Assembly (NCBI RefSeq): GCF_000265425.1
Contig: NC_018014.1
Location: 3,782,001-3,846,000, forward strand
DNA from: Terriglobus roseus DSM 18391
Lineage (GTDB): Bacteria; Acidobacteriota; Terriglobia; Terriglobales; Acidobacteriaceae
Direction: 5' to 3'
Length of the DNA: 64,000 bases
The notes below the pieces were generated by a model, which saw nothing but the letters and a program-made list of their open reading frames with translations, had not been told where the DNA came from and searched no databases. Position 1 is the first letter of the stretch. Every line of letters begins with the position of its first letter. The translations under genes were made by a program, and so were the position numbers. Positions 1-9,027 of this stretch are shown here, in pieces.

Positions 1-27
1 ACTAAACCAGGGCGTCGATAGGTCTCC

Positions 28-2784
28 ATGCTCACCATGTCTTCTAAAGCACTTTCAGCCGGCCAGGCACGGACGTACCACGCACGTGAGTTCGCGTCAG
101 AGCGGCAGAACTACTGGAGCCGCGACCAGCAGGGCTTCAGCGAGTGGCAGGGGCGGCTTGCGGAGAATTGGGGTCTCTCCGGTTCCGTAGGCAACGAGCA
201 TTTTGCCCGCCTGAGCGAGGGCCAGCACCCGATCACCGAACAGCAGCTGGTGAAGCACCAGGTCTCACGAACCTATGAGGGCAAGGGCGGCAGGGAAGTC
301 ACCAGCGTGGAGCATCGCGCCGGATGGGACGCGACGTTCTCCGCTCCGAAGTCTGTTTCGCTGACCTCACTGGTCGGAGGCGATGATCGCGTCAGGGAAG
401 CGCATCGCGAGAGTGTACGTGTGGCCCTGCGGGAGATCGAGCACTACACGCAGGCCCGCATCGGTAATGTGCATGCCCCGGAGACGACGGGCAAGTTTGC
501 GGCGGCGACGTTTGAGCATGACACTGCCAGGCCGGTGGAAGGCTATGCCGCGCCGCAGCTTCATACCCATGCAGTGATCTTCAACGTCACCGAGCGTGAG
601 AACGGGCAGACCCGTTCTGTGCAGTCGCATGAGCTGTACGCTTCGCAGCACTACGGCACGGCAATCTACCGGGCGGAGCTGGCCACGCGGCTGCAAGATC
701 TCGGATATGAGATCGAGCGCGGCAAGGATGGACAGCCAGAGATCAAGGGCTACACCCGCGAGTACCTGGAAGCGTCGAGCCCACGCCGTCAGCAGGTGCA
801 GGATTACAAGCGAGAGCAGGGCATCGACGGCGCGGCCGCTGGACAGATCGCAGCACACCGCACGCGGGATAAGAAGGAACTGCAGACGCCGACGGAGGTG
901 CAGCGAGCCCACCAGGAGATTGCGGCGCAGCACGGCCATCAGGCCGATCGCGTGGTCGCCGAGGCCCTGGAGCGTACGCACAAGGTCCGGCAGGAACAGG
1001 CATACTCTCCGGAGATGAAGGCGCAACAGGCCGTCACCTATGCCCGCGATCATCTGTTCGAGCGGCAAGCTGTGCAGGACCGCCGCGCCCTGTACGAGAC
1101 GGCTCTGGATCGTGGCATGGGCGAGATTACCCATAGTCAGGTTCGGCAGGAGTTCGAACGCCGCATGCAGGCGGGCGAGTTCCGCGAGGCTCCGGCTGAT
1201 GTGCGGGGACCGCAGATCACGACCGCTGAAATGGTGCGCATGGAGCGCGAGATAGTGTCCGTCATGCGGCAGGGCAACGAACGGAACTTCAGCCATCCTA
1301 TGCTGCTGGAAGGCCGGGAACGCTTCGACACCATCGACCGGCACCCGGAGCTGAACGCTTCGCAACGCACGACTGCCGAGGAGCTGTTTGCTTCCCGAGA
1401 GAAGATCGTCGCCATCGACGGCGTAGCCGGCGCGGGTAAGACGACGACGTTGGCCGTCGTGCGTGAAGGAGCAGAGGCCGAGGGCTATCGCGTGGAGGGT
1501 TTTGCGCCCACGTCACGGGCGGCTCAAAAGCTGGGCGAGGCCGGGATCGAGACTTCAACGCTGCAGATGCACCTAGCGCGTGGACAGAAGCCGGACAGCG
1601 GAGAGAAGCGGCTCTATGTGCTGGATGAGTCTTCACTTGCTTCCACGAAACAGATGCACGAGTTCGTAACGCGCCTGCATCGGAACGACCGCGTTCTGCT
1701 GGTGGGCGACCGCAGGCAGCATGAGGCCGTGGATGCTGGCAAGCCGTTTGCGCAGTTGCAGCAGGCAGGCATGAGGACGATCTCGCTCGATCAGATCGTG
1801 CGGCAGAAGGATCCAGAGCTTCGCAATGTGATCGAGCAGCTTTCGCGTGGCGAAGTGGGCGCGGCGGTAAAGAAGCTGGATGACCAAGGGCGGGTGCATG
1901 AGTTCCGTGGCCGCGAAGAGCGCATGAATGCGATAGCGAAGGAATACGCGAAGTCGCCGGAGAACACGCTGGTCGTCTCACCCGACAACCGCTCTCGCGC
2001 CGAGATCAATGGCCGAATCCGCGCCGAACTACAGGAGCAAGGTCTTGTGAGCAGGGAAGAGCACCGCATCCAGACGCTGGTGCCACGGCAGGATCTCACG
2101 GGCGCGGCCCGGACCTGGGCGGAAAAGTACGAGGTTGGCGATGTGCTTCGCTACAGTCGTGCTTCAAAGGAAACCGGCATCGACAAGGGCGAGTACGCGC
2201 ACGTACTTGACGTGGACGGCAAACAGAACCGCATCACGGTGGAGTTGAACGACCGACGGCAGCAGAGCTACGATCCTCGCCGGCAGTCGGGTGTGTCGGT
2301 CTACCGTGAGGAAGAGCGCGCATTCTCTTCGGGAGATCGAATCCAGTTCACGGCGCCGGCGAATGATTTGAAGGTTGCCAATCGCGAGCTGGGGACAGTG
2401 GAGGGCATCACGGAAGGACGCATGGCGTTACGCATGGATGATGGCCGTTTCGTGCAGATCGATCCTGTGAAGCATCCGCACTTGGATCATGGCTACGCCG
2501 TCACAAGCCATTCCAGTCAGGGGCAGACCGCTGAGCGTGTGCTGGTCCATGTCGATACCGAATTGGGCGCGAAAGATCTGCTCAACAATCGCATGGCTTA
2601 TGTGGCAGTCTCGCGCGGCGCGCACGATGCGCAGCTCTTCACGAACGATCGGGAAAAGCTGCCCATTGCACTCGGGCATGAGGTTTCGCAGCAGAGCGCC
2701 CATGTGCCAGACATGGCCAAGGAACAGCGTGTCGAGATCGCCCCAAAGCATGAACACAGCTATGGCTTCGGTATCAGTGTGTGA
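28..2784 (+). CDS. MobF-type conjugative relaxase with C-terminal helicase (TrwC/TraI-like)
   Basis: This protein would nick the transfer origin, stay bound to the cut strand and unwind it during conjugation. The 918-residue translation has a relaxase half with candidate N-terminal catalytic tyrosines (Tyr17, Tyr29) and a three-histidine metal site, His164 plus His179 and His181 in the run QLHTHAVIFN. The helicase half carries a Walker A motif GVAGAGKTTT near residue 465, a Walker B LYVLDESS near 530, VGDRRQ near 560 and late SF1 motifs around SHSSQGQT (about 821) and AYVAVSRG. Its length is close to plasmid TrwC and much shorter than F TraI. An in-frame stop at 19-21 limits the start to position 28; an ATG at 37 is an alternative. 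No coupling protein or mating-pair genes are visible here, so it is either the edge of a transfer region or part of a mobilisable element. Confidence 0.93.
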   Translation: MLTMSSKALSAGQARTYHAREFASERQNYWSRDQQGFSEWQGRLAENWGLSGSVGNEHFARLSEGQHPITEQQLVKHQVSRTYEGKGGREVTSVEHRAGWDATFSAPKSVSLTSLVGGDDRVREAHRESVRVALREIEHYTQARIGNVHAPETTGKFAAATFEHDTARPVEGYAAPQLHTHAVIFNVTERENGQTRSVQSHELYASQHYGTAIYRAELATRLQDLGYEIERGKDGQPEIKGYTREYLEASSPRRQQVQDYKREQGIDGAAAGQIAAHRTRDKKELQTPTEVQRAHQEIAAQHGHQADRVVAEALERTHKVRQEQAYSPEMKAQQAVTYARDHLFERQAVQDRRALYETALDRGMGEITHSQVRQEFERRMQAGEFREAPADVRGPQITTAEMVRMEREIVSVMRQGNERNFSHPMLLEGRERFDTIDRHPELNASQRTTAEELFASREKIVAIDGVAGAGKTTTLAVVREGAEAEGYRVEGFAPTSRAAQKLGEAGIETSTLQMHLARGQKPDSGEKRLYVLDESSLASTKQMHEFVTRLHRNDRVLLVGDRRQHEAVDAGKPFAQLQQAGMRTISLDQIVRQKDPELRNVIEQLSRGEVGAAVKKLDDQGRVHEFRGREERMNAIAKEYAKSPENTLVVSPDNRSRAEINGRIRAELQEQGLVSREEHRIQTLVPRQDLTGAARTWAEKYEVGDVLRYSRASKETGIDKGEYAHVLDVDGKQNRITVELNDRRQQSYDPRRQSGVSVYREEERAFSSGDRIQFTAPANDLKVANRELGTVEGITEGRMALRMDDGRFVQIDPVKHPHLDHGYAVTSHSSQGQTAERVLVHVDTELGAKDLLNNRMAYVAVSRGAHDAQLFTNDREKLPIALGHEVSQQSAHVPDMAKEQRVEIAPKHEHSYGFGISV

Positions 2785-2871
2785 GGGATCACGCTTCGGA
2801 TCAGATATGACGCTCACATGGGTGAACCCCCTTGAATGGTGCGGATCGAGCGGGGATGGAGAGTTCCTCTT

Positions 2872-3165
2872 TTATCGTCTCGCTTGCTTGCGCAGGATTG
2901 CCGCCTGCATAGTCATTCTGCTCCGCTGCTGTCTAGTCTGCGCGAGAGCTGCATTAGTAGCGCCCGGGTGAGAGGTCGGCTGGCAGCAGGCAGGCGAAAA
3001 GCAGATCGAGCACCATTCGAATAGCTCGGCGCGATTATGCGAGCTGACCGAAATGAGAAGATCCGTCAGCCGGAGCTGTAGCTGTGTCGGAGCCACAGCG
3101 AGCATTCTCTGGCGTGATCCGCGTCCTGACGTTTTCCGATCAATCTCCGCTATACGGTCAGACAT
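2872..3165 (-). CDS. possible small protein next to the relaxase, unknown function
   Basis: This is a 97-residue reading frame beginning MSDRIAEIDRKTSGRG. An AGGGGAA sequence sits a few bases before its ATG at 3165, and an upstream in-frame ATG at 3207 has less support. The protein is basic, contains several cysteines in the middle (EWCSICFSPACC) and resembles no family I recognise. It lies between the relaxase and the RHH regulator and reads towards the relaxase stop. Supporting evidence is the ribosome-binding site and position only, so it may be a chance frame. Confidence 0.33.
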   Translation of the reverse strand: MSDRIAEIDRKTSGRGSRQRMLAVAPTQLQLRLTDLLISVSSHNRAELFEWCSICFSPACCQPTSHPGATNAALAQTRQQRSRMTMQAAILRKQARR

Positions 3166-3237
3166 AAGTTTCCCCTGAAACGACGACGATGATGATGCGA
3201 TGGGCAAAGATGAGGGAGAGTAGGTGCTCGGTGTTAC

Positions 3238-3321
3238 GCGCTGTACAGCCCAAATCCTTTACTCATAGAACTTTAGTTTCTTCCTATGTTGTCAAGCAGT
3301 ATTGGGCTTGCGCTGTACAGC
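3238..3321. promoter_or_regulatory. two copies of palindromic 12-mer upstream of the RHH gene
   Basis: GCGCTGTACAGC occurs at 3238-3249 and again at 3310-3321, 72 bp apart, both containing the perfect palindrome GCTGTACAGC. They lie just upstream of the ribbon-helix-helix gene and of the possible opposite-strand gene. This is the arrangement expected for an autoregulated operator, but binding is an inference. Confidence 0.5.
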
Positions 3322-3363
3322 TTGTGTGCTCAAAGTTGACCGACCTTGCAGCTTGTGTCGCAT

Positions 3364-3681
3364 ATGTATGATCAAGGCATGAAGAGCGCGGTCGACATTG
3401 CGAAAGACTTTACGGAGTTGGTCTTGAACTCAATCCGTCTCGACGAGACCAACCCGATGAAGCCTAAAAAGCAGGACCTGCTGACCCTTTCGGTCCGCCT
3501 GCCGCGCACAGAGAAGCATCGCTTCGAGCGCCTGGCCCGCCGCTACGGTGTCGAGCAGACTCAAGTGGTGCGGAAGGCTGTCACAGCAATCCTGGATCAC
3601 CTTGAGGATCAGGAAAGACAGATACAGCAGCTACCGCGGCATGCACAGGCGCCGCTGTTTTCTGAGTCAGCAGGGAAGTAG
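3364..3681 (+). CDS. ribbon-helix-helix DNA-binding protein, probable relaxosome or plasmid regulator
   Basis: The short protein (105 residues from the ATG at 3364, 100 from the ATG at 3379) has a CopG/MetJ-like core: a beta strand LLTLSVRLP followed by helices TEKHRFERLARRYGV and QTQVVRKAVTAILDHL. Such proteins bind palindromic DNA as dimers, either to control their own promoter or to help a relaxase at the transfer origin. Two identical 12-base palindromic sites lie directly upstream, which fits autoregulation. Neither start has a good ribosome-binding site, so the exact N terminus is uncertain. The tail (QQLPRHAQAPLFSESAGK) is low in structure. Confidence 0.7.
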   Translation: MYDQGMKSAVDIAKDFTELVLNSIRLDETNPMKPKKQDLLTLSVRLPRTEKHRFERLARRYGVEQTQVVRKAVTAILDHLEDQERQIQQLPRHAQAPLFSESAGK

Positions 3682-3816
3682 CACGCAGCTAGCTGTTGTT
3701 GCTTTGCCGTGGTTCGGCAAATAGGCAGCCGGCGTGAAGGCGTCTTCGGACAATCACTGGTCCTCGCATCTCCACCGGGACTGCTCCCGGTCGCCGCTGA
3801 TGGAGCTGACCTCGTG

Positions 3817-5328
3817 CTATCCAGCAGAACGTCCGAGCAGCTCGTTCGTGGTGCTACGGATCCCGAATCGCTTTGCAGTCTCGCGAGGCAAGTGCACGCC
3901 GAGTTTCGCACGAGTCAGTGCAACGTACAGTAAGCGTGCTTCGGAGGCTGTGGCCCTACTGACCTCAGCGGGAGGAAGCTGAGTGGCGCGGACGAAGCCT
4001 GCTTCGAAGTCCCTATCGAGGTGCACGTAGTTCCATTCGCGTCCCTTGGAACGGTGCGCCGTGGAGCAGATGACCTGCGCGGTGGCCTCGCTCGACTCAC
4101 AGACAGAGAGAGCCCGGAGCATACGGGCCTCACCATGCTCCTGGACCAGGTTGACCAGCGGCCGGAGTCCTCCGCCTTCTGGCTGGGCACTGAAGCTCAT
4201 CACATCTCTCCAGTTTTGAAACCCCAGGAGCTCGGGCGACTGTGCCACCTGACCTTGTTTCACGCGCTGCACGTCCGAGAGAACACGTTCCAGTTCCTTG
4301 GTACCGCCACTCACCGCGCAGCGCAGGTTCTGAGCAAGGCAACGGAGAACGTTTGCGATCACCCCCGCGTTGCTGCGAGCCAGGATCGCGTCCGGTCGAA
4401 CCCGTCCGATGTGTGAGTCGATAGCAGCAGACCCTCGCAACGATTCTCGTGCGCCGAGTGTGCGGAGAACGATGCTTGCTGCCGCGGCGATTGCCGGTCC
4501 AAATCGGAATGATTGTGAGAGGAGGCAGCGGTGCTGTGTATGAACCTGTTGCATCGCATTCACGGCCCCACGCCACTCGTAGATCTGTTGGTATGGATCC
4601 CCCACATAGACGATCTGGCATGCCGACTGGTTGAGCACATCCAGCAGGACCGGGCTCAGGTCCTGAGCCTCATCGACCATAATGTAGTCGACTTCGGCAC
4701 GGGGCTCCGATAAGGCCCATAGTTTCAGATAACCGTCATGGCCAAGTGGTAGGCCTCGTTCTCGATCAAGCATCGCCATCCAGAGATAACTGAGGTGCTC
4801 AGCAGCCTGTGTAGCGAAACTGTCGAACTGCCCTGAGCTCAGCGTTTCAAGCATGCCGTACCGGGGAATGTGGGCTGATCCCGGCGCCTTGTCACTGCTC
4901 TGCAGAAATGCCTTCATCCCGTCACGGAGGATCGCTGCATAAGATCTCTGTTCCAACACCACACCGCTATGGAACGACACCGTCTGAGGGAGACGGAACG
5001 CTTCGAGGATCAAATTGGGAGTGAGTGACTCGGTGAGCTTCCACTGCGGATAGCCGAGCTTTCGGCGTACACCCCGGTACGCCACAGAGTGTGTCGTGGC
5101 GCACTTCACGTGAGAAGGGAAGCGTTGCTGCGCTTCGACTGCGATGGCACGATTAAAGGCGAGGTACAGCCCTCTACCGGGCTTGCTGCCGGCCAGCAGT
5201 CTCAAGGTGGTGGTCTTACCTGTCCCAGCGTAGGCGTCGATCCGAAGATTGCCTCCAGCAAGGAAGAGATCGACTGCCCGTTGCTGCGCAATGACGGGCT
5301 GAACAGTAGACGTGCCTGATTCCAACAT
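3817..5328 (-). CDS. UvrD/Rep-like superfamily 1 DNA helicase
   Basis: This 503-residue ATP-dependent helicase unwinds DNA in repair, replication or plasmid maintenance. The Q-motif/Walker A region reads QQRAVDLFLAGG then AYAGTGKTTT (Lys38 in GTGKT). A Walker B VDEAQDLSP and motif III VGDPYQQIYEWRG lie mid-protein. The C-terminal motifs HRSKGREWNYVHLD and EARLLYVALTRAK are clear. At about 500 residues it is shorter than full UvrD (about 720), with reduced 1B/2B insertions, like the small helicases often found on phages and plasmids. The ATG at 5328 is the first in frame. It converges on the RHH gene, with about 135 bp between the stops. Confidence 0.9.
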   Translation of the reverse strand: MLESGTSTVQPVIAQQRAVDLFLAGGNLRIDAYAGTGKTTTLRLLAGSKPGRGLYLAFNRAIAVEAQQRFPSHVKCATTHSVAYRGVRRKLGYPQWKLTESLTPNLILEAFRLPQTVSFHSGVVLEQRSYAAILRDGMKAFLQSSDKAPGSAHIPRYGMLETLSSGQFDSFATQAAEHLSYLWMAMLDRERGLPLGHDGYLKLWALSEPRAEVDYIMVDEAQDLSPVLLDVLNQSACQIVYVGDPYQQIYEWRGAVNAMQQVHTQHRCLLSQSFRFGPAIAAAASIVLRTLGARESLRGSAAIDSHIGRVRPDAILARSNAGVIANVLRCLAQNLRCAVSGGTKELERVLSDVQRVKQGQVAQSPELLGFQNWRDVMSFSAQPEGGGLRPLVNLVQEHGEARMLRALSVCESSEATAQVICSTAHRSKGREWNYVHLDRDFEAGFVRATQLPPAEVSRATASEARLLYVALTRAKLGVHLPRETAKRFGIRSTTNELLGRSAG

Positions 5329-5522
5329 CTTCGTTCATTCTAGTTGTCTAGTGGTGCCACTTCGCTTCTCTGATGCTTCAGGAAAGAAGGCACAGAAACC
5401 ACACGGTCACCATTGACCACTCCTACATCACGGCCGTTCAATTGTTCTTTCATACGTCACTTGGGACGCCTTCGTGCGAAGACAGGGTGCATACACCCCG
5501 TCGCATGGCGGAAACTGACTCG

Positions 5523-5762
5523 CTAATCATGGGCTGGGGATTCGACGTCGCCCAGAAGACGGGATGACCTAACCAGCTCAGCTTGCAAAGCACACCATAA
5601 GGCCTGCTCAAGCCTAAGGTCCCTGCAGAAGTGTGCAGATGCAGTTGCTTCCATTTCGCTCGTCTTCAGGCTATTGGCAGCAGCTTGAAAGCACCTTAGG
5701 CAGATCCAATCTTCGGACCCGTCGGGGTTTACACGGCAAACGAAGAAGGATTGAAGGGGCAT
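5523..5762 (-). CDS. small two-cysteine zinc-ribbon-like protein, unknown function
   Basis: The 79-residue protein (start MPLQSFFVCRVNPDG at 5762; an upstream in-frame ATG at 5861 would give 112 residues) has a compact core FFVCRVNPDGSEDWICLRCF followed about 20 residues later by ASAHFC. The Cys, CxxC and H-x-C spacing suggests a metal-binding knuckle. From memory, similar short C/CxxC/HxC proteins are common in Acidobacteriaceae with no assigned function, and this is not checked. There is no good ribosome-binding site at 5762. It lies between the helicase and an oxidoreductase relic and probably has its own promoter. Confidence 0.6.
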   Translation of the reverse strand: MPLQSFFVCRVNPDGSEDWICLRCFQAAANSLKTSEMEATASAHFCRDLRLEQALWCALQAELVRSSRLLGDVESPAHD

Positions 5763-5889
5763 GACTCTAGGAGACTTCAAAACCCGCTGAGTGTCCGTCT
5801 GGAACTGTGCATTGTGCAGATTAAGCCTGAACAAGATTTGACTATGTTGATATGCATTCACAGCATGACGTCGGCTGCAAGCGCAGCCT

Positions 5890-6267
5890 CGAGCTGGACA
5901 TGTTCACGCGCTCCTACGCCACCTTTGGCAGGCAGAACAACGAGTACCGCGTTGTGCTCGAGCGTAACCGTGGCGTTGTGCTTGGGGGTCGAAGGGGCGT
6001 GTCGTCCTGGTGGGCGATGCTGGCTACTGCCCATCGCCAGCCGCAGGCATGGGTGGTTCCGTAGCGATCCTCGGCGCCGCAGCACTCGCCGATGCGCTCG
6101 CGCAACACCCGACCGATATCCAGGCGGCCTTCCGGCTCTACGACGAAAGCTTCCGGCCCACCGTGGAAGCCATCCAGACGCAAGCAGTCGAATTTCGCCT
6201 GGAGATGTTTCTGCCTAGATCAGAGGAGGCGTTACAGGACAGAAACGCGCGGCTCAGCATTCGCTGA
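5890..6267 (+). pseudogene. relic of an FAD-dependent monooxygenase (C-terminal part)
   Basis: From about 5995 the frame reads RVVLVGDAGYCPSPAAGMGGS and continues ILGAAALADALAQHPTDIQAAFRLYDESFRP. This is the third FAD-binding segment (GD motif) and following helix of aromatic-ring hydroxylases of the PHBH/TetX class. The N-terminal GxGxxG dinucleotide fold and most of the enzyme are missing. A different frame just upstream (around 5890-6000, RSYATFGRQNNEYRVVLERN) may be a frameshifted piece of the same gene. It is judged to be a decayed gene with no function. Confidence 0.6.
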
Positions 6268-6395
6268 TCAAATCACAGCCCAGATGAAAGCTCGCCCTCT
6301 CAAACGACGATCGTCGCAGGGGAGCCGAAATCCGATGTTGATGAGTGCATTAGTGATTTGTCGCTCATGGAGATCACAGCTGACGAGAACGGTGC

Positions 6396-7379
6396 CTATT
6401 GGGCCTGCCTGTGGTCTTCCAATCCACGTTTGAGGTACTCCCCTGGACTGGCTCCAACCACTCGCTTGAAGGCCTTACTGAATGCCGCATCGGACTCGTA
6501 ACCGACTAATCGAGCAACGTCGACGTGCTTCTTATCACGCTGTTCGAGTAGCTGCATCGCCTTCTGCATTCGCCATTCGGTTACGTATTCCAAAGGTGTC
6601 TGTCCGAGCAGATCTTTGAAACGCAGTGCAAATGCGGATCGAGACATGCCCGCTGCTGCGGACAGAGACTCGACTGTCCATGGCGCGCCCACTTGATCGT
6701 GAAAGGCGGTCAGGGCAGTGCCGATGGGAGGATCGAATACCGCCCGAAGCCATCCTTGTTTGCGTTCCGGTTCCGTCGCGATATACGCCCGGAGTACCTG
6801 TATAAAGAGAACCTCGGCGAGGCGGGTCGCGACGATTTCAGACCCTGGCACCTGGTCTGCCATCTCCGACGCTAGAGACTGCATGGTGTTGTGGAGAGCG
6901 AACGTGCGTGCCTGATCGGCCTTGATCAGAATGAAGTTTGGTAATAACTGAGTGACGGGTTTCAGGCTGGCACGGTCGAAGCTGAGAGACCCGCAGACGA
7001 TGGTCGTTGGTGCGCCGCCGCCTCCGCAATGAGCTACGTTGCTCTTGGCCTTGGCGGCGGCCTCACGAAATGTCGATTTCGGTGATGTGCGAGGGCTGTC
7101 GCGCATGACGATTGAAGTGTCACGGGCAAGCAAGATGAAATCGCCTCCGGTGAGTGGAATCGCCTCCTTGATGCCTTCGACGTTGAGCCAGCAATTGCCA
7201 CGCGAGAGCATGGCGAAGTGCGCCAACTCTGCCGGTGGCCGATGCTTGCCGGTATTCGGCGGTTTCTCTTCGTTCTCCGCCCCTCCCCCCCTGAGTCCCC
7301 ACGGGGCGGTGGCTTCGAGCCTGTGCTGACCGAATGCGGTTACGTGCAGCGTACGAAAGACATCTGTTATCGGATCCAC
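6396..7379 (-). CDS. AraC-family transcriptional regulator
   Basis: A 327-residue regulator. The N-terminal half is a cupin-like ligand domain (AELAHFAMLSRGNCWLNVEG, then LTGGDFILLARDT), and the C-terminal 100 residues hold the two AraC helix-turn-helix units: WTVESLSAAAGMSRSAFALRFKDLLG and VDVARLVGYESDAAFSKAFKRVVG ending PGEYLKR. The GTG at 7379 follows a purine-rich GAGAGG. It is divergent from the short-chain dehydrogenase operon across about 120 bp, the usual arrangement for a regulator that activates its neighbour in response to a small aromatic or aldehyde-like compound. The ligand cannot be read from the sequence. Confidence 0.9.
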   Translation of the reverse strand: MDPITDVFRTLHVTAFGQHRLEATAPWGLRGGGAENEEKPPNTGKHRPPAELAHFAMLSRGNCWLNVEGIKEAIPLTGGDFILLARDTSIVMRDSPRTSPKSTFREAAAKAKSNVAHCGGGGAPTTIVCGSLSFDRASLKPVTQLLPNFILIKADQARTFALHNTMQSLASEMADQVPGSEIVATRLAEVLFIQVLRAYIATEPERKQGWLRAVFDPPIGTALTAFHDQVGAPWTVESLSAAAGMSRSAFALRFKDLLGQTPLEYVTEWRMQKAMQLLEQRDKKHVDVARLVGYESDAAFSKAFKRVVGASPGEYLKRGLEDHRQAQ

Positions 7380-7500
7380 TCTCAGCCTCTCTGTTTGGAC
7401 GAATAGACAAAATGTCTGGACTCCTGGGCAGTTCCCGTCCGTCTCATGAGGAATCTACTCCCATGTATCGGATGTTATGCGATTACGAAAAGGAGCAAGT

Positions 7501-8250
7501 ATGGGAAAGCTTGAAGGAAAAGTTGCAGTTATCACAGGCGGAAACAGCGGGATTGGGTTAGCCACAGCTAAGCGCTTCGTTGAAGAAGGCGCGCACGTTG
7601 TAATCACCGGTCGACGCGAGAAAGAGCTGAAAGAGGCTGCAGCCTTTATCGGGAGAAACGTCACGACGATCACGGGCGACATTACGCGCCTAGAGGATTT
7701 GGACCGGCTCTATGCCGTCGTGAAAGAGAAACACGGGCACATCGACGCACTCTTCGCAAATGCCGGCTGGGGTGAAGTCGCACCGCTGGAAGCCGTTAGT
7801 GAAGCTCACTTCGACACGACCTTCGATTTGAATGCGAAGGGCACATTCTTTACCGTGCAGAAGGCCGTTCCGCTCTTCAACGATGGAGGCTCGATCATCC
7901 TGAACACTTCGGTCGCAAACGTAATGGGATTGCCGACCTTTGCTGTGTATGCCGCGGCTAAGGCGGCTGTGCGCAGTTTCTTGCGTGCCTGGACCTTGGA
8001 ACTGAAAGACCGCAAAATCCGCGTGAATGCGGTAAGCCCGGGACCTATCGAAACCCAGGCACTTGAGAAAGCGGGCATCCCCCCTGAAATGCTCGAACAA
8101 GCGATAGCAGGATTCGCTTCACAAGTCCCGCTCGGCCGCAGAGGCAAGCCAGAAGAAATCGCGGCAGCAGTTGCATTCTTTGCCTCTGATGAGAGTTCTT
8201 ACATTACCGGCGTCGAGCTCGCCGTCGCTGGCGGCATGGCGCAGGTCTAA
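7501..8250 (+). CDS. short-chain dehydrogenase/reductase (SDR)
   Basis: A classical SDR of 249 residues that would oxidise or reduce an alcohol or carbonyl with NAD(P)H in the cytoplasm. It has the cofactor motif TGGNSGIG (12-19), NAG at 87-89 and the full catalytic set Asn111, Ser137, Tyr150 and Lys154 (YAAAK). ATG 7501 is preferred over an upstream in-frame ATG at 7477 because AAAGGAG lies just before it and the normal SDR N terminus begins there. It is the first gene of a likely operon with the NAD(P)-binding reductase and the SnoaL-like protein, divergent from the AraC regulator. Confidence 0.93.
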   Translation: MGKLEGKVAVITGGNSGIGLATAKRFVEEGAHVVITGRREKELKEAAAFIGRNVTTITGDITRLEDLDRLYAVVKEKHGHIDALFANAGWGEVAPLEAVSEAHFDTTFDLNAKGTFFTVQKAVPLFNDGGSIILNTSVANVMGLPTFAVYAAAKAAVRSFLRAWTLELKDRKIRVNAVSPGPIETQALEKAGIPPEMLEQAIAGFASQVPLGRRGKPEEIAAAVAFFASDESSYITGVELAVAGGMAQV

Positions 8251-8339
8251 TCGCGCGTCCTGCGGCGGGCTTTCCAGCACGGCAAGTCGCGGGACGACAC
8301 TTTCAAACTTTCGTTCTCACACCAGATCGGAGAAACAGC

Positions 8340-8942
8340 ATGAGCTACGCAATTGTTGGATTCGGCAAGATCGGCCAGGCGCTGGCCCAAGCGTTTGCGC
8401 GTAAGGACATTGATGTGATCGTCGCGAGCCGCCGCCCGCCTGCAGAGCTGGAACCACAGGCTCGTGCAATTGGGCCGAAGGTTGTTACCAAGTCGCTGGA
8501 GGAAGCGCTCAAGGCGGACACGATCTTCCTGGCCGTTCCGTTTGGGGAACATCGAGAGGTTGCGAAGGCGCTGCCGAGTTGGGACGGCAAGACGATCATC
8601 GACGCGATGAATTCATTTCCCCTCCCCCCTGAGGAACTCGACGGTCTCCCGTCGTCAGCGTTCGCAGCGAAGTCGTTCGCCGGCGCCAAATTCGTGAAGG
8701 GCTTCAATCACCTGGGTGCGGCCAGGCTGGCGACCGATCCGCAGGTCGATGGAGGATACCGGGTGGTGTTTTTGTCGAGCGACGATGACGATGCTGTCGC
8801 TACCGTGGAGGAGGTCGCTAAAGAACTAGGGTTCGCACCCGTGAAACTGGGCAAGCTGAACGAGGGCGGATGGCTTGTGCACGCACGCGGCGCAACTTGG
8901 GGGCACCTGATCTTTCAGGATGTGTTCAAGAAGCAGCAGTAA
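8340..8942 (+). CDS. NAD(P)-binding reductase, NADPH-dependent F420-reductase-like
   Basis: The 200-residue protein opens with a Rossmann motif, YAIVGFGKIGQALAQAF, followed by VIVASRRPP, where the basic residues after the second strand favour NADPH. The remainder (FLAVPFGEHREVAKAL, AMNSFPLPPEEL, FVKGFNHLGA) matches the short F420-reductase-like / NAD-binding F420 oxidoreductase fold. In bacteria without F420 these act as general NADP-linked oxidoreductases with unknown substrates. It sits 90 bp after the SDR and is probably co-transcribed with it. Confidence 0.85.
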   Translation: MSYAIVGFGKIGQALAQAFARKDIDVIVASRRPPAELEPQARAIGPKVVTKSLEEALKADTIFLAVPFGEHREVAKALPSWDGKTIIDAMNSFPLPPEELDGLPSSAFAAKSFAGAKFVKGFNHLGAARLATDPQVDGGYRVVFLSSDDDDAVATVEEVAKELGFAPVKLGKLNEGGWLVHARGATWGHLIFQDVFKKQQ

Positions 8943-9027
8943 TCGGTTTGCGATTGCGGGCGAGTGGGATTATTTGTGAACGGTTCCGTTCATACGGACG
9001 CACTTGACGAAGGAGAGGAGAGAATCG

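Noticed and set aside
367-1365. 332-codon minus-strand open frame inside the relaxase gene
   Set aside because: It lies entirely antisense to well-conserved relaxase sequence, shows no family likeness and arises from high GC content.
1298-1981. 227-codon minus-strand open frame inside the relaxase gene
   Set aside because: Antisense shadow of the helicase domain; strongly Arg/Ser/Pro biased.
4130-4621. 163-codon minus-strand frame within the UvrD-like gene
   Set aside because: It overlaps the helicase on the same strand in another frame and is full of Arg/Gly runs.
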